From the NCBI RefSeq assembly GCF_001940525.2, contig NZ_CP019437.1, positions 1,648,501 to 1,712,500 of the forward strand: a stretch of 64,000 nucleotides of DNA, read 5' to 3'. Both the position numbers and the translations under genes were made by a program. Source of the DNA: Thioclava nitratireducens. Its GTDB lineage: Bacteria > Pseudomonadota > Alphaproteobacteria > Rhodobacterales > Rhodobacteraceae. Below, piece by piece: positions 49,902-59,835 of the stretch (position 1 is its first letter; each line of letters starts with the position of its first letter). A model generated the notes under the pieces. That model ran no database searches and was not told the origin of the DNA. It saw only the letters and a program-made list of their open reading frames with translations.

Positions 49902-51062
49902 ATGTTCGCAGGTTCGATGGAGTTCGATCTGGGCGAGGATATCGCCGCACTGCGCGATATGGTGCGCCGTTGGGCGTCCGAGCGCGTGGCCCCGATCGCG
50001 GCCAAAACCGATCTGGACAATGAGTTTCCGAACGAGCTTTGGACCGAGATGGGCGAGCTTGGCCTGCTCGGGATCACCGTGCCTGAAGAATTCGGCGGGG
50101 CCGGGATGGGCTATCTCGCTCATGTCGTGGCCACCGAGGAAATCGCGCGGGCCTCGGCCTCGATCGCGCTCAGCTACGGCGCGCATTCCAATCTCTGCGT
50201 GAACCAGATCAAGCTGAACGGTTCGGACGAGCAGAAGAAGAAATATCTGCCCGGACTGATCTCGGGACAGTCGGTCGGCGCGCTCGCGATGTCGGAATCC
50301 GGCGCGGGCTCGGACGTGGTGGGCATGAAGCTAAAGGCCGAGAAGCGCAACGGCTATTACGTCCTGAATGGCCATAAATACTGGATCACCAACGGGCCCG
50401 ATGCCGACACGCTCGTGGTCTATGCCAAGACCGACCCGGAAGCTGGCTCCAAGGGCATCACCGCCTTCATCGTCGAGAAGGATTTCAAGGGCTTCTCCAC
50501 CTCCAAGCATTTTGACAAGCTCGGCATGCGCGGCTCGAACACGGCACAGCTGTTCTTCGAGGATTGCGAGGTGCCCTTCGAGAATGTGCTGGGCGAAGAG
50601 GGGCGTGGGGTGCGTGTTCTGATGTCGGGTCTCGATTACGAGCGCGTGGTGCTTTCCGGCATCGGCACCGGCATCATGATGGCCTGCCTCGACGAGGTCG
50701 TGCCCTATTGCAAGGAGCGCGAGCAGTTCGGCCAGCCGATCGGGAATTTCCAGCTCATGCAGGGCAAGATCGCCGATATGTATGTCGCTATGAACACCGC
50801 GCGCGCCTACACCTACGAGGTCGCGAAGGCCTGTGATCGCGGCGCCGTAACCCGTCAGGATGCTGCGGCGACCGTGCTTTACGCCTCCGAGCAGGCGATG
50901 GTGCAGGCGCATCAGGCGGTGCAAGCGCTTGGCGGCGCCGGGTTCCTCAACGACTCCAACGTCTCGCGCCTGTTCCGGGACGCGAAGTTGATGGAGATCG
51001 GCGCGGGCACCTCGGAAATCCGCCGGATGCTCATCGGTCGCGAGATCATGGGAGCCGCGTGA
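49902..51062 (+). CDS. ivd: Isovaleryl-CoA dehydrogenase
   Basis: This 386-residue FAD enzyme oxidises isovaleryl-CoA to 3-methylcrotonyl-CoA in leucine breakdown. Acyl-CoA dehydrogenase signatures are clear: '[20 protein letters not shown]', '[10 protein letters not shown]', '[20 protein letters not shown]' and '[20 protein letters not shown]'. The Glu in the stretch '[12 protein letters not shown]' (about residue 248) is at the position used as catalytic base in isovaleryl-CoA enzymes. The strong site GGGGGAGGAGA lies 4 bases before the ATG. It opens an operon with all other leucine-degradation steps. Confidence 0.94.
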   Translation: MFAGSMEFDLGEDIAALRDMVRRWASERVAPIAAKTDLDNEFPNELWTEMGELGLLGITVPEEFGGAGMGYLAHVVATEEIARASASIALSYGAHSNLCVNQIKLNGSDEQKKKYLPGLISGQSVGALAMSESGAGSDVVGMKLKAEKRNGYYVLNGHKYWITNGPDADTLVVYAKTDPEAGSKGITAFIVEKDFKGFSTSKHFDKLGMRGSNTAQLFFEDCEVPFENVLGEEGRGVRVLMSGLDYERVVLSGIGTGIMMACLDEVVPYCKEREQFGQPIGNFQLMQGKIADMYVAMNTARAYTYEVAKACDRGAVTRQDAAATVLYASEQAMVQAHQAVQALGGAGFLNDSNVSRLFRDAKLMEIGAGTSEIRRMLIGREIMGAA

Positions 51063-51568
51063 TGCGCGCCGGCGCTCTCCTCCTGATCGGGCTTGCGGCG
51101 CCTTTGGCGGCGCAGGCCCAAGGGGCAGGGGCGGATTTCGATCCGGCCGCTTTGGAGAGCTGCCTTTCGGGCGCTGACGACCCTGCGTCCTGCATCGGAA
51201 AAGCGGCGGAGCAATGCATCGGTGACGCTGCGAGCGTCCAGGACCGCCGCGCCTGCTATGACGCCGAGCGCGCCCTCTGGTCCGACCGGGCGGCGACGGC
51301 CCTCGACAGCTTGCGGCGGGCGGCAGCGGCCAGCGACGCGGCAAAGATCGCGGCGGGCAAGTCTTCGTCCGGATTGCAAGGCGCGCAGCTGGGCGAGGCG
51401 GAAGCTGCCTGGGCGCGCTACCGCGATGGCGCCTGCGCCTATGGGGCCGCGCTGCAGGGCGAGGGCGCAGAGGCGGAGGAGGCGGGCTGCCTGATGCGCA
51501 AGACCGCCGAACATGCGCTCGAATTGCAGAGTTGGGCCGGGCTGCTGGCTGGCGAGGCGCGCCCATGA
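51062..51568 (+). CDS. LprI-like (DUF1311) secreted protein, copy 1
   Basis: This 168-residue protein has a signal peptide (residues 1-20, cut near 'AQA'). Its periplasmic helical domain has six or so cysteines and the hallmark 'AWARYRDGACAYGAAL' near residue 118 of the lysozyme-inhibitor LprI / DUF1311 family. That family includes a lysozyme inhibitor of mycobacteria; most members are uncharacterised. The start codon overlaps the ivd stop (TGATG), so it belongs to the operon. The neighbour 48 bases on is a paralogue. Any link to leucine catabolism is unexplained. Confidence 0.8.
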   Translation: MRAGALLLIGLAAPLAAQAQGAGADFDPAALESCLSGADDPASCIGKAAEQCIGDAASVQDRRACYDAERALWSDRAATALDSLRRAAAASDAAKIAAGKSSSGLQGAQLGEAEAAWARYRDGACAYGAALQGEGAEAEEAGCLMRKTAEHALELQSWAGLLAGEARP

Positions 51569-51615
51569 CACGGACACTCCGCCTTCACGGGCGCTCTGAG
51601 AAAAGGAAACGCGCG

Positions 51616-52080
51616 ATGAAATTGGCATGGTTGCTGGGCGGCTTGATGCTCGCGTCCCCCGCCTTGGCGCAGGAACCGAGCGTTGACCCGAACGCGGTGC
51701 GCACCTGTTTCGACGGGGCGAAGGACACCCATCCCGGCTGTATCGGCGAGGCGGCCGCAGCCTGTCAGGATGAGCCGGGCGGCGATACGACTCTGGGTAT
51801 TTCGGCGTGTCTTCAGGGCGAGGCGCAGGTCTGGGACGATATCGCGAAGTCGCAATACAAGGCGGCGCGCGCCCGTCTGCTCGAGCAGGGGGGCACCGAC
51901 CTCGCCAACATGCTTCTCGATGCGCAAAGCGCGTGGGGGCAGTATCGCGACGCCGATTGCGGGCTGCTCTACGAGATTTGGAAGGACGGCACGATCCGGA
52001 CGGTCGTGGCGTCGCAATGCTACCTCGAGCGTACGGCGCAACGCGCGCTGGAACTGCGCGATTTGGGGAGGATGGAATGA
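51616..52080 (+). CDS. LprI-like (DUF1311) secreted protein, copy 2
   Basis: This 154-residue paralogue of the preceding protein has a signal peptide (residues 1-19, cut after 'ALA') and the same Cys spacing ('[20 protein letters not shown]', '[13 protein letters not shown]'). It also has the hallmark '[17 protein letters not shown]' and a final '[17 protein letters not shown]'. An AAGGAAA site precedes the chosen ATG; an upstream in-frame ATG would put a charged stretch before the signal peptide and is unlikely. Its stop overlaps the liuB start by 4 bases. Confidence 0.8.
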   Translation: MKLAWLLGGLMLASPALAQEPSVDPNAVRTCFDGAKDTHPGCIGEAAAACQDEPGGDTTLGISACLQGEAQVWDDIAKSQYKAARARLLEQGGTDLANMLLDAQSAWGQYRDADCGLLYEIWKDGTIRTVVASQCYLERTAQRALELRDLGRME

Positions 52081-53681
52081 AACTGGTATCGCAGGCCCTG
52101 ACCTCGTCGGAGGACTTTCAGGCCAATCGCAAGGCGCATCTCGAAGCGCTGTCGCAGATCGAAGAGGCTGCCGCACAGGCGGCGGCAGGCGGTGGTCCCG
52201 CCGCGCTGGAGCGGCACCTGTCGCGCGGCAAGATGGCGCCGCGCGAACGGGTAGCGGGGCTCTTGGATCCCGGCTCGCCGTTCCTGGAAATCGGCGCGAC
52301 GGCGGCGCATGACATGTATGGCAATGCCGCGCCTTGCGCGGGCGTGATCGCCGGGATCGGCCGGGTGCAGGGCCAGGAAGTCATGGTGGTCGCCAACGAC
52401 GCCACCGTGAAGGGCGGCACCTATTACCCGCTGACGGTGAAGAAGCACCTGCGCGCACAGGAGATCGCCGAGGAAAACCATCTCCCCTGCATCTACCTCG
52501 TCGACTCGGGCGGCGCGAACCTGCCCAATCAGGACGAGGTCTTCCCCGATCGCGACCATTTCGGGCGCATCTTCTACAATCAGGCCCGGATGTCGGCGAA
52601 GGGCATCGCCCAGATCGCGGTGGTGATGGGGTCCTGCACGGCAGGTGGTGCCTATGTGCCCGCGATGTCTGATGTGACGATCATCGTGAAAGAGCAGGGC
52701 ACGATCTTCCTCGCCGGGCCGCCTCTGGTGAAAGCGGCGACGGGGGAGGTGGTCACCGCCGAAGACCTCGGCGGCGGCGATGTGCATACGCGGCTCTCGG
52801 GCGTGGCCGATTATCTGGCCGAAGACGACGCCCATGCGCTGGCGCTGGCGCGCCGCGCGGTCGGCAATCTCAACTACACGAAACCTTCGACGGTGAATTG
52901 GCAATCGCCCGAGGAGCCTGCCTACGATCCCGAGGAAATCCTCGGCGTGGTCCCGGCAGACCTGCGCACCCCCTATGATATCCGCGAAGTCATCGCGCGC
53001 CTCGTGGACGGATCGCGCTTCGACGAGTTCAAACCGCGCTTCGGCGAGACGATCGTCACCGGCTTCGCTCATGTCAAAGGCTGCCCCGTCGGCATCGTCG
53101 CGAATAACGGCGTGCTGTTCTCGGAAGCCGCCCAGAAGGCTGCGCATTTCATCGAACTCTGCTCGCAACGCTCGATCCCGCTGGTCTTCCTGCAAAACAT
53201 CACCGGCTTCATGGTCGGGCGGAAATATGAAAACGAAGGCATCGCGCGTCACGGCGCGAAGATGGTCACCGCCGTCGCCACCACCTCGGTGCCGAAAATC
53301 ACCATGCTGGTCGGCGGCTCCTTCGGGGCGGGCAATTACGGTATGGCGGGGCGCGCCTATTCCCCGCGCTTCCTCTGGACCTGGCCCAACTCGCGAATCT
53401 CCGTGATGGGCGGCGAACAGGCGGCGGGCGTGCTCGCCACCGTCAAACGCGACGGGATCGAGCGCAAGGGTGGCCAGTGGTCGGCCGAAGAAGAGGCCGA
53501 GTTCAAGCGCCCCACCATCGAGATGTTCGAGCGCCAGTCGCACCCGCTCTACGCCTCGGCGCGGCTTTGGGACGACGGCATCATCGACCCGCGCAAATCG
53601 CGCGACGTGCTGGCGCTCTCGCTCTCCGCCGCGCTGAACGCCCCGATCGAGCCGACCCGCTTCGGCCTGTTCCGGATGTAA
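52077..53681 (+). CDS. liuB: Methylcrotonyl-CoA carboxylase, carboxyltransferase (beta) subunit
   Basis: This 534-residue subunit moves the carboxyl group from biotin to 3-methylcrotonyl-CoA, giving 3-methylglutaconyl-CoA. Crotonase-like carboxyltransferase signatures are present: '[20 protein letters not shown]' (20 residues, MCC/PCC type), '[18 protein letters not shown]', '[17 protein letters not shown]' and '[20 protein letters not shown]'. '[17 protein letters not shown]' completes the second oxyanion hole. The start is an ATGA overlap with the LprI-like gene. The partner biotin subunit follows after 130 bases holding a long inverted repeat. Confidence 0.95.
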   Translation: MKLVSQALTSSEDFQANRKAHLEALSQIEEAAAQAAAGGGPAALERHLSRGKMAPRERVAGLLDPGSPFLEIGATAAHDMYGNAAPCAGVIAGIGRVQGQEVMVVANDATVKGGTYYPLTVKKHLRAQEIAEENHLPCIYLVDSGGANLPNQDEVFPDRDHFGRIFYNQARMSAKGIAQIAVVMGSCTAGGAYVPAMSDVTIIVKEQGTIFLAGPPLVKAATGEVVTAEDLGGGDVHTRLSGVADYLAEDDAHALALARRAVGNLNYTKPSTVNWQSPEEPAYDPEEILGVVPADLRTPYDIREVIARLVDGSRFDEFKPRFGETIVTGFAHVKGCPVGIVANNGVLFSEAAQKAAHFIELCSQRSIPLVFLQNITGFMVGRKYENEGIARHGAKMVTAVATTSVPKITMLVGGSFGAGNYGMAGRAYSPRFLWTWPNSRISVMGGEQAAGVLATVKRDGIERKGGQWSAEEEAEFKRPTIEMFERQSHPLYASARLWDDGIIDPRKSRDVLALSLSAALNAPIEPTRFGLFRM

Positions 53682-53698
53682 CTTTCATGCCTCCGGCG

Positions 53699-53784
53699 GG
53701 GATATTTCGGCCAAGAAGAAGTGCAAATCTTCGACTTGGCCGAAATATCCCGGGGGGCTCCGCAGGAGCGGGGGCAGCGCCCCC
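53699..53784. repeat. Copy 4 (most complete) of the dispersed intergenic element, with long hairpin
   Basis: GGGATATTTCGGCCAAG (53699-53715) and its perfect 17-base complement (53735-53751) flank a 19-base loop that can pair further (AAGA/TCTT). Then GGGGGC-AGC-GCCCCC follows at 53770-53784. It lies within the operon between liuB and liuD, where it may lower read-through or protect the upstream message. Confidence 0.7.
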
Positions 53785-53811
53785 TCCGACGCTCTCAAAG
53801 GGGAGACCGAC

Positions 53812-55728
53812 ATGTTTTCCAAGATCCTGATCGCCAATCGCGGGGAGATCGCCTGTCGCGTGATCGAGACTGCACGCAAACTGGGCGTGGCGACCGTAGC
53901 CGTCTATTCCGAGGCCGACAGCGAGGCGCGCCATGTGGCGATGGCCGATGAGGCGGTGGCCATTGGCGGCCCCGCGCCCAAAGACAGTTATCTGCGCGGT
54001 GATGCGATCATCGAGGCCGCCAAACAGACCGGCGCGCAGGCGATCCATCCGGGCTACGGGTTCCTCTCGGAGAACCCAGATTTCGTCGACGCCGTCGAGG
54101 CGGCGGGGCTGGTTTTTATCGGCCCCTCGGCCAAGGCGATCCGCGCGATGGGGCTCAAGGACGCGGCCAAGGCGCTGATGGAAAAGGCGGGCGTGCCTGT
54201 CGTGCCGGGCTATCACGGCGACAATCAGGACCCCGAGCATCTCGCGGGCGCGGCTGACACGATCGGCTACCCGGTGCTGATCAAGGCGGTCGCGGGCGGC
54301 GGCGGCAAGGGGATGCGGCTGGTCGAGGCGCCGTCCGACTTCGCGGATGCACTGGCTTCCGCGCAGGGAGAGGCGCAGACCGCCTTCGGCAATCCCGCCG
54401 TGCTGATCGAGAAATTCATCGGCTCGCCGCGCCATATCGAGGTGCAGGTATTCGGCGATGGTGATAAAGCGGTGCATCTGTTCGAGCGCGACTGCTCGCT
54501 CCAGCGCCGCCACCAGAAGGTGATCGAGGAAGCCCCCGCGCCGGGCATGACGCCCGAGATGCGCGAGGCGATGGGGCAGGCGGCCACCCGCGCCGCCGAG
54601 GCCATCGGCTACAAGGGCGCGGGCACGGTGGAGTTCATCGTGGACGGCTCGGACGGTCTGCGCCCGGATCGGTTCTGGTTCATGGAGATGAACACTCGTC
54701 TGCAGGTCGAGCATCCCGTGACCGAGGCGATCACCGGCGTCGATCTGGTCGAATGGCAATTGCGCGTGGCCTCGGGCGAGCCGCTGCCCTGCGCGCAAGG
54801 CGATCTGACGATCACCGGCCATGCGTTCGAGGCGCGTCTTTATGCCGAAGACGTGCCTGCAGGCTTCCTGCCCGCGACGGGGACGCTATCGCATCTGCGT
54901 TTCGCCGATGGATGTCGCGCTGATACCGGGGTGCGTACGGGCGACACGATCAGCCCGTGGTACGACCCGATGATCGCGAAGGTCATCACCCACGGGCCGA
55001 CGCGGGCGACCGCGCTGGGGCAACTCGCGCGAGCGCTGGAAGAGACGGAAGTCGCGGGCACGGTGACGAATCTTGCCTTCCTCGCGCGGCTCGCGCGGCA
55101 CGAAGGTTTCGCTCGGGGCGAGGTCGATACCGGGCTGATCGGGCGCGAGATCGACGCGCTCGCCGCCCCGACCGAGACGCCGGTTGCCGCGAAGGCGCTG
55201 GCCGTGATCGCCGCTGCCGGGCTTTGGGACGGCGAGGCGAGCGGCTTCAGCCTCTGGCAGTCGCCGCGCCGCACCGTGCCTTTCGAGGAAGAGGCCGCGA
55301 TCCGAGTGCACGGGCCGGGCCAAGTCACGGTCGAGCTGGGTGAGGAGGCCCATGCGTGCGAGCTGGCCGAGGATGGCTGGCGGGTGAACGGCGCGAAGAC
55401 CGGCGCGCGGATGGCGCAGTCGGATGGCGCGATCACCATCTTCCTGCATTGCGCGCATCGCTTCGATATCCCCGACCCGCTGGCGCGCGGCGCTGATGCC
55501 GACGCCTCCGATCTGACGCTGGCGCCGATGCCGGGGCTGGTGAAGGCGGTTTTCGTCTCGGCCGGCGATACAGTGGCGGCGGGCGACCGGCTCGCCATCA
55601 TGGAAGCGATGAAGATGGAACACACGATGCGCGCAGCCCGCGACGGTGTCGTGGCCGAGGTTCTGGTGACTGAGGGCGCGCAGGTCGAAGCGGGCGCGGC
55701 GCTCATTCGGCTGGAGGACGAGGCATGA
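53812..55728 (+). CDS. liuD: Methylcrotonyl-CoA carboxylase, biotin-containing (alpha) subunit
   Basis: This 638-residue subunit carboxylates its own biotin with ATP and bicarbonate. The N-terminal biotin carboxylase domain shows 'ILIANRGEIACRVIETARKL', 'KAVAGGGGKGMRLVEA' (ATP loop), 'ERDCSLQRRHQKVIEEAP' and 'FMEMNTRLQVEHPVTE'. A linker domain follows, and the C-terminal biotinyl domain carries 'MEAMKMEHT' with biotin acceptor Lys601. It forms the holoenzyme with the product of liuB. Its stop overlaps the next gene by 4 bases. Confidence 0.95.
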   Translation: MFSKILIANRGEIACRVIETARKLGVATVAVYSEADSEARHVAMADEAVAIGGPAPKDSYLRGDAIIEAAKQTGAQAIHPGYGFLSENPDFVDAVEAAGLVFIGPSAKAIRAMGLKDAAKALMEKAGVPVVPGYHGDNQDPEHLAGAADTIGYPVLIKAVAGGGGKGMRLVEAPSDFADALASAQGEAQTAFGNPAVLIEKFIGSPRHIEVQVFGDGDKAVHLFERDCSLQRRHQKVIEEAPAPGMTPEMREAMGQAATRAAEAIGYKGAGTVEFIVDGSDGLRPDRFWFMEMNTRLQVEHPVTEAITGVDLVEWQLRVASGEPLPCAQGDLTITGHAFEARLYAEDVPAGFLPATGTLSHLRFADGCRADTGVRTGDTISPWYDPMIAKVITHGPTRATALGQLARALEETEVAGTVTNLAFLARLARHEGFARGEVDTGLIGREIDALAAPTETPVAAKALAVIAAAGLWDGEASGFSLWQSPRRTVPFEEEAAIRVHGPGQVTVELGEEAHACELAEDGWRVNGAKTGARMAQSDGAITIFLHCAHRFDIPDPLARGADADASDLTLAPMPGLVKAVFVSAGDTVAAGDRLAIMEAMKMEHTMRAARDGVVAEVLVTEGAQVEAGAALIRLEDEA

Positions 55729-56393
55729 TCCGACTGCATCACATCCCCGGCGCGCGTTCGATGCGGGTGCTGTGGCTGCTGGAAGAGATGGGGCTCGACT
55801 ACGAGCTTCAGACATGGTCGCTCACGGATGGTTCGCTGCGCAGTCCCGAGTTTCGCGAACTCTCGCCTGCGGGGCGCATCCCGGCGCTGGAGGTCGACGG
55901 GCGCTCGATCTTCGAGAGCGGCGCGATCGTCGAATACCTTACCGAGACGCGGCCCGAGGCTGGGCTTGCGCCGGTCACGGGCGAACCCACCCGCGCGGAT
56001 TTCCTCGAATGGGTGCATTTCGCGGAGACGCAGGGCAACATCCTGCAAAGCCTTAACATTCAACACATCTTCCTGCGCCCGCCCGAGGCGCGCTCGCCCG
56101 CGATGATGGCGCTCGAGACGAAGCGGCTTGGCGTCACGATGAAGGCGCTGGAGGCGCATCTGGTCGGGCGCGATTGGATGATCGGGACGTTCTCGGCGGC
56201 CGATTGCATGATGGGGTTCAATATCGACGCGATGTTCCGCTTCGTGCCGCGCGAGGGCTTCCCGAACATCTCCGCCTATCGCGACCGGATCGAGGAGCGG
56301 CCTGCCTATCAGCGCGCGGTCGAGAAGGGCGGTGCGAGCATGTATGCGCAGGATTTCTACGAGCTGCCCCCGATGGAGCAAACCCATGGCTGA
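55725..56393 (+). CDS. Glutathione S-transferase family protein in the liu operon
   Basis: This 222-residue protein has a thioredoxin-like N-terminal domain ('IPGARSMRVLWLLEEMGLDY', 'SPAGRIPALEVDG', 'IFESGAIVEYLTE') and an all-helical C-terminal domain. This is a canonical GST of a different subgroup from the partial one at the window start. It overlaps both neighbours, liuD by 4 bases and hmgL by 8, so it is firmly part of the operon. Its role may be to remove reactive acyl-CoA or aldehyde by-products, which is inference from position. Confidence 0.88.
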   Translation: MIRLHHIPGARSMRVLWLLEEMGLDYELQTWSLTDGSLRSPEFRELSPAGRIPALEVDGRSIFESGAIVEYLTETRPEAGLAPVTGEPTRADFLEWVHFAETQGNILQSLNIQHIFLRPPEARSPAMMALETKRLGVTMKALEAHLVGRDWMIGTFSAADCMMGFNIDAMFRFVPREGFPNISAYRDRIEERPAYQRAVEKGGASMYAQDFYELPPMEQTHG

Positions 56394-57249
56394 GAGTGTC
56401 GAGATCTTCGAGATGGCCCCGCGTGACGGGCTGCAGAACGAAAAGCGCCAGATCGCGCTTTCCGACAAGATCGCGCTGGTCGATTGCCTGAGCCGGGCCG
56501 GGTTCCGTCGGATCGAGGTAGGGTCTTTCGTCAGCCCGAAATGGGTGCCGCAAATGGCCGACTCGGCAGATGTCTTCGCCGGGATCGCGCGCCGACCGGG
56601 CGTTTCCTACGCCGCGCTGACGCCGAACATGAAAGGTTATGAGGCAGCGAAAGCGGCCAAGGCCGATGAGGTGGCGATCTTCGCCTCTGCCTCCGAGGGC
56701 TTCTCGCGCGCGAACCTCAATTGTTCGATCAGTGAAAGTCTGGAGCGGTTCTTGCCGATCATGGAGGCCGCAAAAGCCGATAATGTGAAAGTCCGTGGCT
56801 ACATCTCCGTCGTCACCGATTGTCCCTTCGACGGAAAGACGCCGCCGGAGAATGTCGCCCGCGTCGCAGCGCAGCTGCGCGACATGGGCTGCTACGAGAT
56901 CAGCCTCGGCGACACGATCGGGCAGGGCACACCCGAGAGCGTGACGGCCATGCTGCGCGCGGTGCTGAACGAAGTTCCGGCGGAAAAGCTCGCCGGGCAT
57001 TTTCACGACACTTCCGGGCGGGCGCTGGAGAATATCGAAGCCTCGCTGGAGATGGGCTTGCGGGTGTTCGATGCCTGCGTCGGCGGTTTGGGCGGATGCC
57101 CCTATGCGCCCGGCGCGGCGGGCAATGTCGCGACGGAGGCGGTGCAGGCGCGACTCGGGGCTTTAGGCTACGAGACCGGGCTGGATTCGGCCGTTCTGGC
57201 TGAGGCCGCCGCAATGGCGAAGAAAATGAAAGGGCAGGGCGATGTTTGA
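56386..57249 (+). CDS. hmgL: Hydroxymethylglutaryl-CoA lyase
   Basis: This enzyme cleaves HMG-CoA to acetoacetate and acetyl-CoA, the final step of leucine breakdown. The 287-residue TIM-barrel protein shows 'EMAPRDGLQNEKRQI' at the N-terminus with the catalytic Asp/Arg pair, 'SVVTDCPFDGKTPPENVARV' near 143 (cited at 20), 'HFHDTSGRALENI' with the metal-binding His pair, and 'GLGGCPYAPGAAGNVATE' with the active-site Cys near residue 240. The ATG lies 8 bases inside the GST gene. Confidence 0.95.
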   Translation: MAESVEIFEMAPRDGLQNEKRQIALSDKIALVDCLSRAGFRRIEVGSFVSPKWVPQMADSADVFAGIARRPGVSYAALTPNMKGYEAAKAAKADEVAIFASASEGFSRANLNCSISESLERFLPIMEAAKADNVKVRGYISVVTDCPFDGKTPPENVARVAAQLRDMGCYEISLGDTIGQGTPESVTAMLRAVLNEVPAEKLAGHFHDTSGRALENIEASLEMGLRVFDACVGGLGGCPYAPGAAGNVATEAVQARLGALGYETGLDSAVLAEAAAMAKKMKGQGDV

Positions 57250-58024
57250 CACGATCAAGACCGAGACCGATGCGCGTGGCATCGCGCGTCTCACGCTGGC
57301 GCGTTCGGAGAAGCATAACGCGCTCTCCGAGCAGATGATGGAAGAGATCACCGCAGCCATAGGCCAGCTTGGCACCGATGACGCCGTGCGCGTGGTGATC
57401 CTAGCCGCTGAAGGGCGCAGCTTTTGCGCGGGCGGGGATCTGAAATGGATGCAGAGTCAGATCGCGGCGGGCGCGAAAGAGCGCGCGGCGGCAGCGCGCA
57501 AGCTCGCGGGGATGCTGCAGGCGCTCAACACGTGCCCGAAACCTGTGATCGGCGCGGTGCAGGGCAATGCGTTCGGCGGCGGGATCGGCATGATGTCGGT
57601 CTGTGACGTGGCCATCGGCGTCGAGGGTGCGAAATTCGGCCTGACCGAGACGCGGTTGGGTCTGACGCCCGCGACGATCTCTCCTTACGTGGTCGCGCGC
57701 ATGGGCGAGGCGCGGGCGCGCCGGGTTTTCATGTCCGCGCGACTCTTCGAGGCCGCCGAGGCGCGTGATCTGGGGTTGCTGGCCAAGGTTGTCCTGCCGG
57801 AGATGCTGGAGCGGGCCGTGATGGCCGAGGCCGAGCCCTATCTCGCCTGCGCACCGGGCGCGGTGGGCGAGGCCAAGGCCTTGGTCCGGTCGCTGGGGCC
57901 GCGGATCGACGAGAGCGTGATCGACATGACGATCGAGGCGCTGGTGACTCGCTGGGAATCCGCCGAGTCGGATGAAGGAATCACCGCGTTTTTCGAGAAG
58001 CGCGATCCGGCATGGAAAGCTTAA
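57242..58024 (+). CDS. liuC: 3-methylglutaconyl-CoA hydratase (enoyl-CoA hydratase family)
   Basis: This 260-residue crotonase-fold enzyme hydrates 3-methylglutaconyl-CoA to HMG-CoA, linking the carboxylase and the lyase. 'AEGRSFCAGGDLKWMQSQ' forms the first oxyanion-hole loop, 'GAVQGNAFGGGIGMMSVCDV' the second, and 'LTETRLGLTPATISPYVVAR' the family block after it. The specific function is given by its place at the end of a complete liu operon; by sequence alone only the crotonase family is certain. It overlaps hmgL by 8 bases. Confidence 0.9.
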   Translation: MFDTIKTETDARGIARLTLARSEKHNALSEQMMEEITAAIGQLGTDDAVRVVILAAEGRSFCAGGDLKWMQSQIAAGAKERAAAARKLAGMLQALNTCPKPVIGAVQGNAFGGGIGMMSVCDVAIGVEGAKFGLTETRLGLTPATISPYVVARMGEARARRVFMSARLFEAAEARDLGLLAKVVLPEMLERAVMAEAEPYLACAPGAVGEAKALVRSLGPRIDESVIDMTIEALVTRWESAESDEGITAFFEKRDPAWKA

Positions 58025-58100
58025 GGCGGCCTTAAGAAGCGCCCCACCACGCGCAAGGCAAATATTCCGAAAATTCAAACTCTGATTAAGTTTGTCAAAA

Positions 58101-58129
58101 GACTGCGTCGCGACAAAAGCGGCGCAGTC
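58101..58129. other. Stable hairpin between liu and nuo operons
   Basis: GACTGCGTCGC (58101-58111) pairs with GCGGCGCAGTC (58119-58129) over 11 positions with one G-U pair around a 7-base loop. There is no T run on the plus strand; on the minus strand TTTTG follows. It may act as an end for the liu message, but that is uncertain. Confidence 0.45.
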
Positions 58130-58173
58130 CAACGCGGGCAGGCTCTGAGCGGCTCTGCAAGCTCGCAGATTTC

Positions 58174-58189
58174 GCATACCTTCGTATGC
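58174..58189. promoter_or_regulatory. Palindrome GCATAC-CTTC-GTATGC upstream of nuoA
   Basis: A perfect 6-base inverted repeat around 4 bases lies about 130 bases before nuoA, in the expected promoter region of the complex I operon. It could be an operator or a small hairpin; no known motif is matched. Confidence 0.4.
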
Positions 58190-58321
58190 AAAAAGCACCC
58201 GCGGCCCGCATTTGCATGATTTTCCGGCCTGCTCTCGGTTGACCCCAATGGGGCGCAAGGCTATTGCTCGCCTAGCCAGAACCTGCGCGACAAGTCGTCG
58301 CGATGTTAGGGAGCCAAGCCC

Positions 58322-59211
<890 letters not shown>

Positions 59212-59223
59212 GGAGAGCGAGAG

Positions 59224-59835
59224 ATGGACGATACTGCCCTTCGCGAACTGGCCGGCCATATCGAGCTGAAGCGCCCCGATGACGTGGTCTCGACCGAGAT
59301 CGCCTTCGACGAGCTGACGGTTACGATCACCACCCAATCGGTTCCCGCCTTCACCGAGTTCCTGCGCGACGATCCGAATTGCCGCTTCACGAACCTCGTG
59401 GACATCACGGCTATCGACTGGCCCGAGCGTCCGCAGCGTTTCGATGTCGTCTGGCATTACCTTTCGATGTATCGCAACCAGCGCATCCGTGTGAAAACGG
59501 CGATCCGCGAAGAGGACATGGTGCCCTCGATCACCAAGCTGCACCCCTGTGCCGATTGGTTCGAGCGCGAGGTCTTCGACATGTTCGGCATCCTGTTCTC
59601 GGGCCACCCGGACCTGCGCCGTCTGCTGACCGATTACGGGTTCCGCGGCCATCCGCTGCGCAAGGATTTCCCGACGACGGGCTATGTCGAAGTTCGTTAC
59701 GACGAAGTGCTCAAGCGCGTCGTCTATGAGCCGGTGAAACTGACGCAGGAATACCGGCAGTTCGATTTCCTCTCGCCATGGGAAGGGGCCAAATACATCC
59801 TTCCCGGTGACGAGAAGGGCGAGGAGGCGAAATGA
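59224..59835 (+). CDS. nuoC: NADH:ubiquinone oxidoreductase subunit C
   Basis: This 203-residue hydrophilic subunit (30-kDa type) of the connecting part of complex I carries the family signature '[20 protein letters not shown]' (about residues 116-135) and '[17 protein letters not shown]' after it. It is a separate protein here, not fused to NuoD as in E. coli. The stop overlaps the nuoD start by 4 bases (ATGA). Confidence 0.96.
   Translation: MDDTALRELAGHIELKRPDDVVSTEIAFDELTVTITTQSVPAFTEFLRDDPNCRFTNLVDITAIDWPERPQRFDVVWHYLSMYRNQRIRVKTAIREEDMVPSITKLHPCADWFEREVFDMFGILFSGHPDLRRLLTDYGFRGHPLRKDFPTTGYVEVRYDEVLKRVVYEPVKLTQEYRQFDFLSPWEGAKYILPGDEKGEEAK

Larger units (their letters stand above)
58025..58321. 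other. Intergenic region between the liu and nuo operons
   Basis: No gene is seen. A 17-base palindrome CTTAAGGC-G-GCCTTAAG (58020-58036) covers the liuC stop codon. A hairpin (58101-58129) and a second palindrome (58174-58189) follow and are listed separately. The nuo promoter must lie in the last 150 bases; no hexamers are convincing. Confidence 0.4.

Noticed and set aside
52020..53543. Minus-strand frame opposite liuB
   Set aside because: It is antisense to a certain gene with full family motifs and has no family resemblance of its own.
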